Source: DASYDU01 sp050248495
Lineage (GTDB): Bacteria > Planctomycetota > Planctomycetia > Pirellulales > Lacipirellulaceae
Assembly: GCA_050248495.1 (NCBI GenBank)
Contig: JBFWSG010000010.1
Coordinates: 62,001 to 126,000, forward strand
Length of the DNA: 64,000 nt
Direction of reading: 5' to 3'
Shown here: positions 34,912 to 44,608 of the stretch, piece after piece
Numbering within the stretch: the stretch's first letter is position 1
Layout: the number at the start of each line of letters is the position of its first letter
Translations under genes and position numbers: made by a program
The notes under the pieces: model-generated
What the model saw: only the letters and a program-made list of their open reading frames with translations
What the model was told of the DNA's origin: nothing
The model's database searches: none

Positions 34912-34990
34912 ATTCGGTGGTGGCGCAATGGTGCGCGATTCTGCTGCGCGTTTGCATGAGTTATTGTCGCCAATTTTGAACGCCAGAATC

Positions 34991-35446
34991 ATGACGACTG
35001 TTTCCCGTTCTGTCCGACGACCATCACTTGCTGCAGCGGCGTGCGCCACGCTGTCGCTCGTCCTTGGATGTGGTCCGAGCAGCGATCGCCTGGCCGTGTC
35101 GGGGGCGGTCACGCTGGACGGCGCGCCGCTCAACGTTGGATCGATTCGATTTGATTCGGCGGCGGGGCAACAAAAGGTCGTTTCCTCGGGGGCGCTCGTT
35201 AGGGATGGTGAGTATTACGTGCCGCAGGATAAGGGATTACCGCCCGGTAAGTATCGCGTGCAAATCACTTCCCCCGACGAAAACGCTCCCCCGGTGATGA
35301 TGCCTGCCACGGCGAGTGGGCCTGCCTATCCTGTGGCCCCCGATCGGATCCCTCCGGAATATAATTTGAAAAGTAACGTGACGGTGGAAGTCACGGCGGA
35401 TGGCGATAATCAATTCGACTTTGCCGTGCCAGCAAAGAAGAAATAG
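34991..35446 (+). CDS. Small Ig-like lipoprotein
   Basis: The product has 151 residues. A lipobox LVLGC puts the lipid on C27. The rest is one beta-sandwich of the carboxypeptidase-regulatory type often seen in planctomycetes: VSGAVTLDGAPLNVGSIRF, a GEYYVPQ..LPPGKYRV turn, and a late strand with IPPEYN. It lies 51 bp before a DUF1559 gene. The same pairing recurs in the starch locus at 51.6-53.8 kb with two such lipoproteins. Role unknown; likely a periplasm- or surface-facing binding or assembly part. Confidence 0.85.
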   Translation: MTTVSRSVRRPSLAAAACATLSLVLGCGPSSDRLAVSGAVTLDGAPLNVGSIRFDSAAGQQKVVSSGALVRDGEYYVPQDKGLPPGKYRVQITSPDENAPPVMMPATASGPAYPVAPDRIPPEYNLKSNVTVEVTADGDNQFDFAVPAKKK

Positions 35447-35497
35447 GTTCGAGAAAGAAATAGGCGAAATTGCACTTAAAGCGAGGAGTGCTGAATC

Positions 35498-36472
35498 ATG
35501 CGTCAAAAATATCGCGGTTTCACGTTGGTCGAGTTGCTGGTCGTCATCGCGATCATTGGGATCCTCGTTGCGCTGCTCTTGCCGGCGATCCAAGCCGCGC
35601 GCGAAGCGGCCCGCCGTTCCGAGTGCATTAACAATCTCAAGCAGCTGGGGATTTCGATGCAGAATTTCCACGACACGAAGAAGCAGCTCCCGGCGGGGAG
35701 CTACACGTGCTGCTACGGCACCTGGCAGATGCTGATCCTGCCCTTCATTGAAGAACAGCAATTGGCCGACATGTACTCGTACGCCCCGAAGAATTTGCCG
35801 ATTTATGATCCGCGTTACAGCTACGACTCCAACAATACGACGTTGAATCCGCCAGTGAGAAATCTGCAGGTGTGCAGCACCCGCATTCCGACGCTGACTT
35901 GCCCGAGCGACGACAAGCAGGTCCGATCCACCGGGATCACGCTGCATAACTATGTCGTCAACTATGGAAACACGGACTATCGACGAAATACGATAACGGA
36001 CGCCAATGGCACCAAAATCCAGCATCTGGGCGCGCCGTTCGTCCTCAACGACTTCAACCCCCCATATCCAGACATCGAGGTCAAGTTCCGCGAGATCACC
36101 GACGGGCTGAGCAAGACGCTGCTGGCCTCGGAAACGGTCCAGGGAGACCAAGGGCAAGATGGCGACGCACGGGCGCTGACGTGGTGGGGATTTGGAGCGG
36201 GCTTTCAGACATTCGATCCACCGAATTCCAGTCTCCCGGATTTCACGCAGGGTCCGAACTCCTGCAATGCTGAAGCGCCCAATCCACCTTGCGCGAAAGA
36301 AGGTGCCGGTGGATTGGCTCGTGCTGCCGCCCGCAGTCGTCATCCGGGCGGTGTGAACGTCGCGATGTGCGACGGTTCCGTGCATTATGTGGTGGATGAC
36401 ATTGACCTTCCGGTTTGGCGCGGCGCCAGTACTACGAAGGGTCAAGAGGTGTATTCCGGGCTCACGAACTAG
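35498..36472 (+). CDS. DUF1559 pseudopilin-like protein
   Basis: The product has 324 residues. A prepilin-type N-terminus (RGFTLVELLVVIAIIGIL) has G7/F8 as the expected cleavage and methylation site and a 20-residue hydrophobic helix. The globular DUF1559 domain follows, ending in the hallmark H-x9-DG segment (RHPGGVNVAMCDGSVH). These proteins are greatly expanded in planctomycetes and are thought to form pilus-like or surface structures. AGGAG precedes the ATG. It is followed by a ROK regulator and a GH20 enzyme on the same strand. Confidence 0.92.
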   Translation: MRQKYRGFTLVELLVVIAIIGILVALLLPAIQAAREAARRSECINNLKQLGISMQNFHDTKKQLPAGSYTCCYGTWQMLILPFIEEQQLADMYSYAPKNLPIYDPRYSYDSNNTTLNPPVRNLQVCSTRIPTLTCPSDDKQVRSTGITLHNYVVNYGNTDYRRNTITDANGTKIQHLGAPFVLNDFNPPYPDIEVKFREITDGLSKTLLASETVQGDQGQDGDARALTWWGFGAGFQTFDPPNSSLPDFTQGPNSCNAEAPNPPCAKEGAGGLARAAARSRHPGGVNVAMCDGSVHYVVDDIDLPVWRGASTTKGQEVYSGLTN

Positions 36473-36560
36473 CGACTTGTGAGATTTGCGCGCGATGGGA
36501 TATAACTTGGACTTGAACTACTGTTGCTGACGGGGCACCCATCCAGGCAAAGGCGTTTCT

Positions 36561-37772
36561 GTGAGCAATCTTTCGCCGGTTCAACCTCAGCTCTTGAGCC
36601 GCATCAATGAGGCGCTGGTACTTCGCGCGATCCGGCAGCACGGTCCTTCGACGCGAGGCGAGCTCTCGCAGCACATGGGGGTCACTTTTCCGACCGTCGC
36701 CAAGGCGGTCGGCACGCTGATCGACGCCCGGCTGCTCGAAGAATTCGACGACGTCGTGACGGGGCCCGGCCGCCCGGCGAAGCGGTTGCGGCTTTCGAAG
36801 GAACGGGCCCAGGTCGTCGGCCTGACGGTCGACGTGAAGACCTGCGAACTGGCGGCTGCGGGTTTCGATGGCGTCGTGCGCGACGAAACGATGCAAACGT
36901 TCGCCACGCCCCAGTCGTACGAAGAGCTGCTTTCGACCGTCGTCGAACGTATCAAGGCAATGAACGGCGAGGAGATGTCGATCCTGTCGATCGGCGTGAG
37001 CGTGGTCGGCCTCGTGGACTATCGCCAACAGGAGATTCGCTTCGCCGCGAGCCTGCCGTTCCTCAATGGCAAACAATTGGCCCGCGACCTCGGCCGGCGC
37101 GTCGGGGCGGAGGCCGTGCTCGTGCATGATGCCCACGCGCTGTGTCTGGCCGAATACGTTTACGGGGCGGCCAGCGACGTTGATACGTTTGTGGTGCTCG
37201 ACATGTGCACCGGCATCGGCATGGGTGTGATGGTCAACGGCGGATTCCTCACCGGCCACAGCGGGTTCGCCGGCGAAATGGGGCATATCCCGGTGGTCGC
37301 CAACGGCGAGCTCTGCCGCTGCGGTCGCCGCGGCTGCCTGGAAACCGTAGCCAGCGAGTGGTCGCTGGCGGACCGAGTGTCGAAGGGTTTGGGCCGGCCG
37401 ATCGAAGTCGATGAGTTGCTCAAGCTGGCGCTCGACGGCGACAAGCTGGTCCGGGCGGAGCTAAACCGCGTTTGCAAATACCTGGCGATGGCGCTGGCGC
37501 AAGTGGTCAACATCTTCGATCCGGAGTGCATCTTTGTGAACGGACGGTTGTTCGATCAGCTGCCCTGGCTGCGCGACCACCTGGTCAACAAGGCTCGGCA
37601 ATTGTCGCTCGAGCCGGCCTTTGCCGATTGCCGCTTCTTGCCAACCAGCGGCACTCACTTGATGGGCGCGATCGCCACGGCGATCAGCGCCGTCACGGCG
37701 GCTCGCGTGCACGAACTTCAAGACACTTTGAGCGGCATCACGTTCAGCGTGACGCGCCGCTCGGTCAGCTAG
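36561..37772 (+). CDS. ROK-family regulator (NagC-like)
   Basis: The product has 403 residues. A winged-helix domain covers about 12-75 (STRGELSQHMGVTFPTVAKA). The ROK sugar-kinase fold follows, with an STGIG-like segment (MCTGIGMGVMVNGGF), GEMGHIPV carrying the zinc-binding His, and the zinc cysteines in CRCGRRGCLE. A DNA-binding domain plus ROK fold fits a repressor rather than a plain kinase. GTG start. Its stop is 3 bp before the GH20 start, so the two are translated together; a GlcNAc-type inducer is a reasonable inference. Confidence 0.9.
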   Translation: MSNLSPVQPQLLSRINEALVLRAIRQHGPSTRGELSQHMGVTFPTVAKAVGTLIDARLLEEFDDVVTGPGRPAKRLRLSKERAQVVGLTVDVKTCELAAAGFDGVVRDETMQTFATPQSYEELLSTVVERIKAMNGEEMSILSIGVSVVGLVDYRQQEIRFAASLPFLNGKQLARDLGRRVGAEAVLVHDAHALCLAEYVYGAASDVDTFVVLDMCTGIGMGVMVNGGFLTGHSGFAGEMGHIPVVANGELCRCGRRGCLETVASEWSLADRVSKGLGRPIEVDELLKLALDGDKLVRAELNRVCKYLAMALAQVVNIFDPECIFVNGRLFDQLPWLRDHLVNKARQLSLEPAFADCRFLPTSGTHLMGAIATAISAVTAARVHELQDTLSGITFSVTRRSVS

Positions 37773-37775
37773 CGC

Positions 37776-40364
37776 ATGTCGGACCGCACCAAGTTTCTCG
37801 GCCGCTTCGCTCTTGGTGGCTGCCTGCTTATCTGTTTGACTGCGGCGTCCGCGACATCACGTGGGGCGGAGCAGCCGGCCGACGAAGGACCGATCGAGGT
37901 CACCTGGCAACTGTTGGAAAACGTGGCCGACGGCCACTTCCGTGCCAAGCTGACACTGCGCAATCCGTCGCAAACCGCGCTCGCTCCGCGGTGGAAGCTG
38001 TACTTCAATACCGCGGCCGAGACGACGTTGATGAAAAGCGACGCTCCACTCCGTTTGTCGCACATCAACGGTGATCTGTATGCGTTAGCGACCACGAAGG
38101 AGTCGCAGCCGCTGGCACCGGGGGAGGCGTGGGATGTAGAACTGCGCGGTGCGCCATGGGCGATCAACGTCAGCGACGCGCCGAACGGTTTCTATCTGGT
38201 CCGCAGTGACGAGAGCGGACAGGAACTCGCACCAATCGTTGTGCCACGCACGAACGGCCCCTTTCCCGAGCCGGTAAAGGTTCGGCGCGGCGGGGGCGAT
38301 CAGGTGCCGGTCGAAACTGCGGCATCGCGGTACGCCGCGAATGCCGGTCTCACAGAGCTGGCGGCGGATGCGTTGCCGCCCGTCGTTCCCACGCCAGTCG
38401 AGTATCGCCGCTATCCCGGAAGTGTGACGATCGACACCACGACGGCGATCGTGTCCGCGCCGACGCTTGCCAACGAGGCCAAGCAGCTTGTTGAAGCTTT
38501 TGAAAGTAGTTTTGGATTGAAACTCGCGCAGCAGGCCGCCCCAACGCCGGGCAAACCATCGATCCGTCTTTCCATCGGTAGCGTGCAAGTCGCGGGAGTT
38601 GCAAAGAAACCGGGCGATGAAGCGTACTCACTTTCGATCGCGCCCGACCGCGGCATCGAGATCGTCGGCACGGACGCCGCGGGAGTGTTTTACGGCATCC
38701 AAACACTTCGCGGACTGGTGCCGCTCGCCGCGTACGCCGCGCCTGGTGGGCCCATTCAGCTCGACGCGATTCAAATCGCGGATGCCCCCCGCTTCGGATA
38801 TCGCGGCCAGCATCTGGACGTGGCCCGCAACTTTCAAAGCGTGGAGACCGTCAAACGGCTGCTGGATCGGATGGCGTTCTACAAGCTCAATCGCTTCCAC
38901 TGGCATCTGACAGACGACGAGGGTTGGCGATTTGAGGTCGAATCGCTGCCGGAATTGACCAAAGTGGGCGGCCAGCGCGGTCACACGCAGACCGAGTCGG
39001 ATCGCCTTGTGCCGTCGTACGGCTCGGGCCCGGCAGTGGAGAACACGGGAAGCGGGGGGAGCGGCTTCTACTCGCGCGACGAGTTCATCGACGTGCTCCG
39101 GTACGCCAAGGCGCGTCACATCCTGGTGATTCCCGAGATCGATGTGCCGGGCCACTCGCGCGCGGCCGTCAAAGCCATGGCCGAACGCGCGCGGCACGCC
39201 GGCCCCGGCGAGCGGGATCTTCGCCTCACCGACCCGAATGACCGGTCAACTTACAAATCGGTCCAGTCGTGGAACGACAACGTGATCGACGTCGGCCGCG
39301 ACGCTGCGTACGAATTCCTGGACATCGTGATCGGCGAATTGGCGGCGATGTACCACGAAGCCGATGCACGGTTTGAAATCGTTCACCTGGGAGGCGACGA
39401 GGTGCCGCGCGGCGCGTGGGAGGGTTCGCCCGCTTGCCAGGCAATTCCGGTCGGAAATGCAGAACTGACCCGCGGCCAGCAGCTCGAAGTCTATTTTCTG
39501 AAGCGGGCCTGCAAGATTGTCGCCAAGCACGGCGCCCGGCCGGCCGCCTGGGACGACTGCCTGCTGTTCGCGATCGACGACCAGGATTGGCCTGAGCGGC
39601 CGATCGCGTACGTCTGGAACAGCGTGTTGGGTTGGGGCCGCGAAGACGCCGCCTACCGGCTCGCCAATGCCGGATTCGACGTCGTGCTGAGCAATGCGCC
39701 GTTCCTGTATTTCGACCTGGCCTACGAAAAGGACCCGCTGGACAACGGCTACTATTGGGCCGGGTTTGTCGGCAATCGCGCCCCGTTTGACTTTAATCCC
39801 TTCGATGCGCTGCGAGACGCCCGCGCAAATTCGATGGGCCAGCCGCTCGCGGCCGATCAGTTCGCCAAGAGCGCACGTCTTTCGGCAGCCGGGCAAGAAC
39901 GAATCCTCGGCCTGCAAGGGCAGCTGTGGGCAGAGAATCTGCGGTCCGCAGACCTATTGGACTACATGGCCTTCCCGCGGCTCATCGCCCTGGCCGAACG
40001 CGCTTGGAGCGCGGAGCCGGAGTTTGTGGGGATTGAAGATCCTGCCCAGCGGTTGACTGAACGGGACGCGGCCTGGAACCGGTTTGCGAACGCGCTGGGG
40101 CAACGCGAACTGCCGCGATTGAAGTTCCTCGCCGGTCCGGCAAAATATCGACTGCCCCCGCCCGGAGTGATCGTCGAAGACGGACTCGTCCGTGCGAACG
40201 TGGCCTTTCCCGGCACTTCGGTGCGATACACGACGGATGGTTCCGAGCCGACGATCGATTCGCCCGAATATAAAACGCCCCTGCCCTTCGAAGCAAAATT
40301 GAGATTCCGTACGTTCGACGCGAGCGGCCACGGCGGCCGCGCTGTCGATGTTGGTCAGCCGTAG
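37776..40364 (+). CDS. GH20 beta-N-acetylhexosaminidase
   Basis: The product has 862 residues with a signal peptide (about 1-30). The domain order is that of a chitobiase: an N-terminal CHB_HEX-like domain (about 40-190), a GH20b domain (about 195-330), the GH20 barrel with catalytic D541-E542 in HLGGDEVPRGAW, and a C-terminal CHB_HEX_C-like domain with YTTDGSEPT near residue 825. It should cut chitobiose and short chito-oligomers to GlcNAc in the periplasm. It starts 3 bp after the ROK gene and converges on the malK-like gene. Confidence 0.92.
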   Translation: MSDRTKFLGRFALGGCLLICLTAASATSRGAEQPADEGPIEVTWQLLENVADGHFRAKLTLRNPSQTALAPRWKLYFNTAAETTLMKSDAPLRLSHINGDLYALATTKESQPLAPGEAWDVELRGAPWAINVSDAPNGFYLVRSDESGQELAPIVVPRTNGPFPEPVKVRRGGGDQVPVETAASRYAANAGLTELAADALPPVVPTPVEYRRYPGSVTIDTTTAIVSAPTLANEAKQLVEAFESSFGLKLAQQAAPTPGKPSIRLSIGSVQVAGVAKKPGDEAYSLSIAPDRGIEIVGTDAAGVFYGIQTLRGLVPLAAYAAPGGPIQLDAIQIADAPRFGYRGQHLDVARNFQSVETVKRLLDRMAFYKLNRFHWHLTDDEGWRFEVESLPELTKVGGQRGHTQTESDRLVPSYGSGPAVENTGSGGSGFYSRDEFIDVLRYAKARHILVIPEIDVPGHSRAAVKAMAERARHAGPGERDLRLTDPNDRSTYKSVQSWNDNVIDVGRDAAYEFLDIVIGELAAMYHEADARFEIVHLGGDEVPRGAWEGSPACQAIPVGNAELTRGQQLEVYFLKRACKIVAKHGARPAAWDDCLLFAIDDQDWPERPIAYVWNSVLGWGREDAAYRLANAGFDVVLSNAPFLYFDLAYEKDPLDNGYYWAGFVGNRAPFDFNPFDALRDARANSMGQPLAADQFAKSARLSAAGQERILGLQGQLWAENLRSADLLDYMAFPRLIALAERAWSAEPEFVGIEDPAQRLTERDAAWNRFANALGQRELPRLKFLAGPAKYRLPPPGVIVEDGLVRANVAFPGTSVRYTTDGSEPTIDSPEYKTPLPFEAKLRFRTFDASGHGGRAVDVGQP

Positions 40365-40379
40365 CGGCCGATCCGCTCT

Positions 40380-41456
<1,077 letters not shown>

Positions 41457-41466
41457 AGGGCGATAG

Positions 41467-42297
41467 CTATTCCTTCACCGAACCGAGGGTCAATCCGGAG
41501 ACCAGGTATTTGCTCAACATCAAGAATACCACAACCACAGGGATGCTCACGAGGATCGAAGCGGCCGCATACAAGCCCCATTGCGAGGAGAGGGTGGACT
41601 GGAATCCCTTGATTCCCAAGGGGAGTGTGAACATCGATTCGTCCTGCATCACCTGGGCGGCTACGATGTATTCGCTCCAGGCGGTCATGAAGCTGAACAG
41701 CGCCGTGATCACCAGGCCGGGCGTGGCCAGCGGGAGAATCACGGTCCAGAACGCGCGGCCGCGCGAACAGCCGTCGATGCGGGCCGCTTCTTCGAGCGAC
41801 GCGGGGATTGTGTCGTAAAAGCCTTTCATTTGCCAAACGCAGAACGGCAGCGCGGTTGAAATGTAAAAGATCATCAAGCCCAGGTACGTGTTCACCAGCC
41901 CCAGCTTCGCAATCAGGATATAGAGCGGCAGCAGCAGCATCGTGGCGGGAAACATTTGTGTCGTGAGGATGGCGAGCATCGTGGCCTTGCGGCCCACAAA
42001 GCGGAAGCGGCTGAAAGCGTAGCCGCCGATCGCGGCCAGGGCGACGCCAGTCACGGTCACGAGGCTCGCGACCAAGAGCGAATTCCACAACCAACGGAGG
42101 AACGGCTGTTCGGTGAAGAGCGCGACATAGCTATTGAACGTCCAGTCGGCCGGGATAATCGACAGGTCGGTCGAGCGCAAGCGATCGCCGGGGCGAATCG
42201 AGATCGAAAACACGTTGAGCGCGGGATAAGTCGAGATCGCCACGAACGCCAAGAGGACGACGTGCCGGAGTGCCGTGATGATTCGAGGTTCGCGCAT
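41467..42297 (-). CDS. Sugar ABC importer permease (MalG type)
   Basis: The product has 276 residues and six membrane segments. The ATPase-docking EAA loop is EEAARIDGCSRGRAFWTVIL (about residues 180-199). This is the shorter permease partner of the CUT1 family, paired here with the permease half of the fused gene upstream. The start is ATG at 42297, which begins the first helix region; a frame running to 42390 would overlap the upstream gene. It lies 22 bp after that gene. Confidence 0.92.
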   Translation of the reverse strand: MREPRIITALRHVVLLAFVAISTYPALNVFSISIRPGDRLRSTDLSIIPADWTFNSYVALFTEQPFLRWLWNSLLVASLVTVTGVALAAIGGYAFSRFRFVGRKATMLAILTTQMFPATMLLLPLYILIAKLGLVNTYLGLMIFYISTALPFCVWQMKGFYDTIPASLEEAARIDGCSRGRAFWTVILPLATPGLVITALFSFMTAWSEYIVAAQVMQDESMFTLPLGIKGFQSTLSSQWGLYAAASILVSIPVVVVFLMLSKYLVSGLTLGSVKE

Positions 42298-42319
42298 GGA
42301 AGTTGCCAGTTGCCGGTCG

Positions 42320-44599
42320 TCAGCCGTAAATGCTCTCGGTGGCCTTGGTGCGCTGCAAAAACAGCAGCGACGAGACCAGGAGAATGACAAACATCACCAT
42401 CGACAACGCGGCGCCATAGCCGTAGCGGTAAAGATTAAAGACTGCCTTGTAAACGTACGAGACGAGAATGTGCGTTGAATTTTGAGGTTCGCCGCCGTTG
42501 GAGACCAGCCAGATCACGTTCAGATTGTTGAACGTCCAGATGGCGCCGAGCGTGATGGCGGGCAACAGCACCGGCTTCAACAGCGGCAGCGTAATGTGCC
42601 AGAACTGCTGCCAGCGCGAGGCGCGGTCGATCCGTGCGGCCTCGTACAGTTCGGAAGGGATGCCCTGCATGCCGCCCAAGGCGATTACCATCATGAACGG
42701 AAAGCCCAGCCAGACGTTGGTGATGATGCAGGCTTCAAAGGCGCGGAGCGGCTCGCCGAGCCAATTGATCGGCTCCAGATGAAAGAACCTGCTCAAGATC
42801 AGGTTCACCGCGCCATACTCCGAGTCGAACATCCCGCGCCAAGTGAGGGCGGTAATATACGCCGGCACGGCCCAGGGGATGATCAAGAGCAGCCGGTAGA
42901 TCGCTTTGCCGCGAACCGGGCCGTTGAGCGTGACGGCGAGCAGCACGCCGAGGCCGACATGGAAAGCCACGTTGACGACGGTCCAGACGACGGTCTTCAT
43001 GAACACGCCCCAAGGCGCCCAGAGCGTGGGATCGGTGAGCACTTCGACATAATTCTGCAGCCCAACCACGCGCCAATTGCGAAACCGCGTCAGTGACATG
43101 TCGGACAGCGAGAGGATCAGGTTGTAGAAGAACGGAAAGACAATCACGGCGAAGATCGCCAGCACCGCCGGCATGGCGAAGATGTAGGCAATCCGGTTCC
43201 GACGCAAGTCGCTGCATAGTGCGACGAAGTTGGGCCACTGCCAGAAGAGGGCGGCGGCCAGGCCGAGAGCGGCCAGCAGCTGAAGCAAGGCCACGGAGCC
43301 TCCGGGCTCCAGCTGGCGGTGCATCAGGTCGATGTACTGCACGGCGTCGCGCTGCATCTGGGTGGCGGCAGCAGCGGGAGTGATCGTGCCGCCGGCCAGC
43401 CCCTGGTAGCTCAGCCGCATGCCGTCCCATACCGCTCGGAGCTCGGTAGCAACGGGCATCATACGACCGTTTTTCAACTGGGCCCGCGACACGGCCAGCG
43501 TCGGATCGGTTTCAAACAGCGGATTTTCCCAGGCGGAGCGCCGGCCCGGTAGCATCTTGAGCCGCTCGACGAGGCGGCGCTGCACGTCATCGCTGGTCAT
43601 GTATTTTACGAACGCCATCGCCGCCTCGGCCCTCACGCCGGTGGCGTTCACGTTGAGCGAGTAGCCCTTGGCGGCGACCATCGGACGCATCGGCTCGCCC
43701 GTGGCGGTCACGATCGGCAGCACGGCAACGGCAGCGTCGATGTCCGGGTTTGCAAGGTAATCGCCCCAGCTCCAATCGCCATTGATGATCATCGCGGCGC
43801 GGCCGGATTTGAACAGCGTGTCGGCCAGCTCGTAGTCGCAGCTGGCGGGGAGCACCTTGTGGTCGTGGCTGAGCGATTTGATAAACGCAAAGGCTGCCAC
43901 GGACTGGGGCGTATCGAGCGATGGAACGGGCGGCTTCGACTCGGGCTCTTCGAACACCCAGCCACCGAAGCCGGTGAGAAACGGCACCGCGAAGAACGGC
44001 TCCGTGAAGTTCCAGACCAGCCCGTAACGGTCGCGTCGACCGTCGCCGTCCTCGTCGATCGTGTTCTCGACTGCCAAACGCAGCAAGTCGTCAGTGGTTT
44101 TCGGCGGCTCTTTGATGAAATGGCGGTTGTACACCAGGGCCAGATGGTTTCCGAAACGGTCGCCGACCTGCACCAGTTCCTGCTTCGCGGGATCACTGCG
44201 CGAAGGGAGGTAAGTCAGTGCACCGTCGACGAATTCGTCGTGCTCGCTCGGTGGGAACCAGGGAGTGAGATCCTGGATCAGGCCCATCGTCTGGAAAGTG
44301 TCGAGCACGTCGGATGGGCCGTACACCAGCTCCGGGCCAACCCCGGCCAGGGCTGCCGCTTGGAAACCGCTGCGCAGCTCTTCCGTTTCCTTGTAGAGCG
44401 GGCGAATCGTGACGTCTTTGTTCGCCTTCTCGTAATTGGCGATTTCGTCGCGGAGCACCGCCCGCTCGGCCGGACGGACCTGATGCCACATCGTGATCAC
44501 GCGACGGCTGTGGTGAGAAGCGTCGCGCGGCGCTGAACACCCGACGAATACCGAGAACAGCACCAGCGCGGTCGCAATCCCACCAGAGTTGCGGACCAT
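42320..44599 (-). CDS. Sugar-binding protein fused to MalF-type permease
   Basis: The product has 759 residues. The N-terminal signal ends in VFVGC, a near-lipobox with Phe at -3. Residues about 30-415 form a family 1 solute-binding protein (MWHQVRPAERAVLRDEIANYE, AAMIINGDWSWGDYL). A hydrophobic segment at about 440-460 leads into a MalF-type permease with six further helices and EAA loop YEAARIDRASRWQQFWHITL. Binding protein and permease are normally separate; here they are one chain with no frameshift visible. It sits in the starch operon between the GH13 lipoprotein (9 bp) and malG (22 bp). Confidence 0.9.
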   Translation of the reverse strand: MVRNSGGIATALVLFSVFVGCSAPRDASHHSRRVITMWHQVRPAERAVLRDEIANYEKANKDVTIRPLYKETEELRSGFQAAALAGVGPELVYGPSDVLDTFQTMGLIQDLTPWFPPSEHDEFVDGALTYLPSRSDPAKQELVQVGDRFGNHLALVYNRHFIKEPPKTTDDLLRLAVENTIDEDGDGRRDRYGLVWNFTEPFFAVPFLTGFGGWVFEEPESKPPVPSLDTPQSVAAFAFIKSLSHDHKVLPASCDYELADTLFKSGRAAMIINGDWSWGDYLANPDIDAAVAVLPIVTATGEPMRPMVAAKGYSLNVNATGVRAEAAMAFVKYMTSDDVQRRLVERLKMLPGRRSAWENPLFETDPTLAVSRAQLKNGRMMPVATELRAVWDGMRLSYQGLAGGTITPAAAATQMQRDAVQYIDLMHRQLEPGGSVALLQLLAALGLAAALFWQWPNFVALCSDLRRNRIAYIFAMPAVLAIFAVIVFPFFYNLILSLSDMSLTRFRNWRVVGLQNYVEVLTDPTLWAPWGVFMKTVVWTVVNVAFHVGLGVLLAVTLNGPVRGKAIYRLLLIIPWAVPAYITALTWRGMFDSEYGAVNLILSRFFHLEPINWLGEPLRAFEACIITNVWLGFPFMMVIALGGMQGIPSELYEAARIDRASRWQQFWHITLPLLKPVLLPAITLGAIWTFNNLNVIWLVSNGGEPQNSTHILVSYVYKAVFNLYRYGYGAALSMVMFVILLVSSLLFLQRTKATESIYG

Positions 44600-44608
44600 G
44601 CCCAGGAC

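Larger units (their letters stand above)
34436..34990. other. 555-bp divergent intergenic region with two promoters
   Basis: This separates the PEP-CTERM pair from the lipoprotein/DUF1559/ROK/GH20 run. Both strands have a good promoter (listed separately). The middle part, about 34560-34870, is GC-rich and shows no recognisable gene or fragment. Confidence 0.6.

Noticed and set aside
40363..40377. Terminator between convergent GH20 and malK-like genes
   Set aside because: The stem is only 5 bp with no T-run and overlaps the GH20 stop codon.
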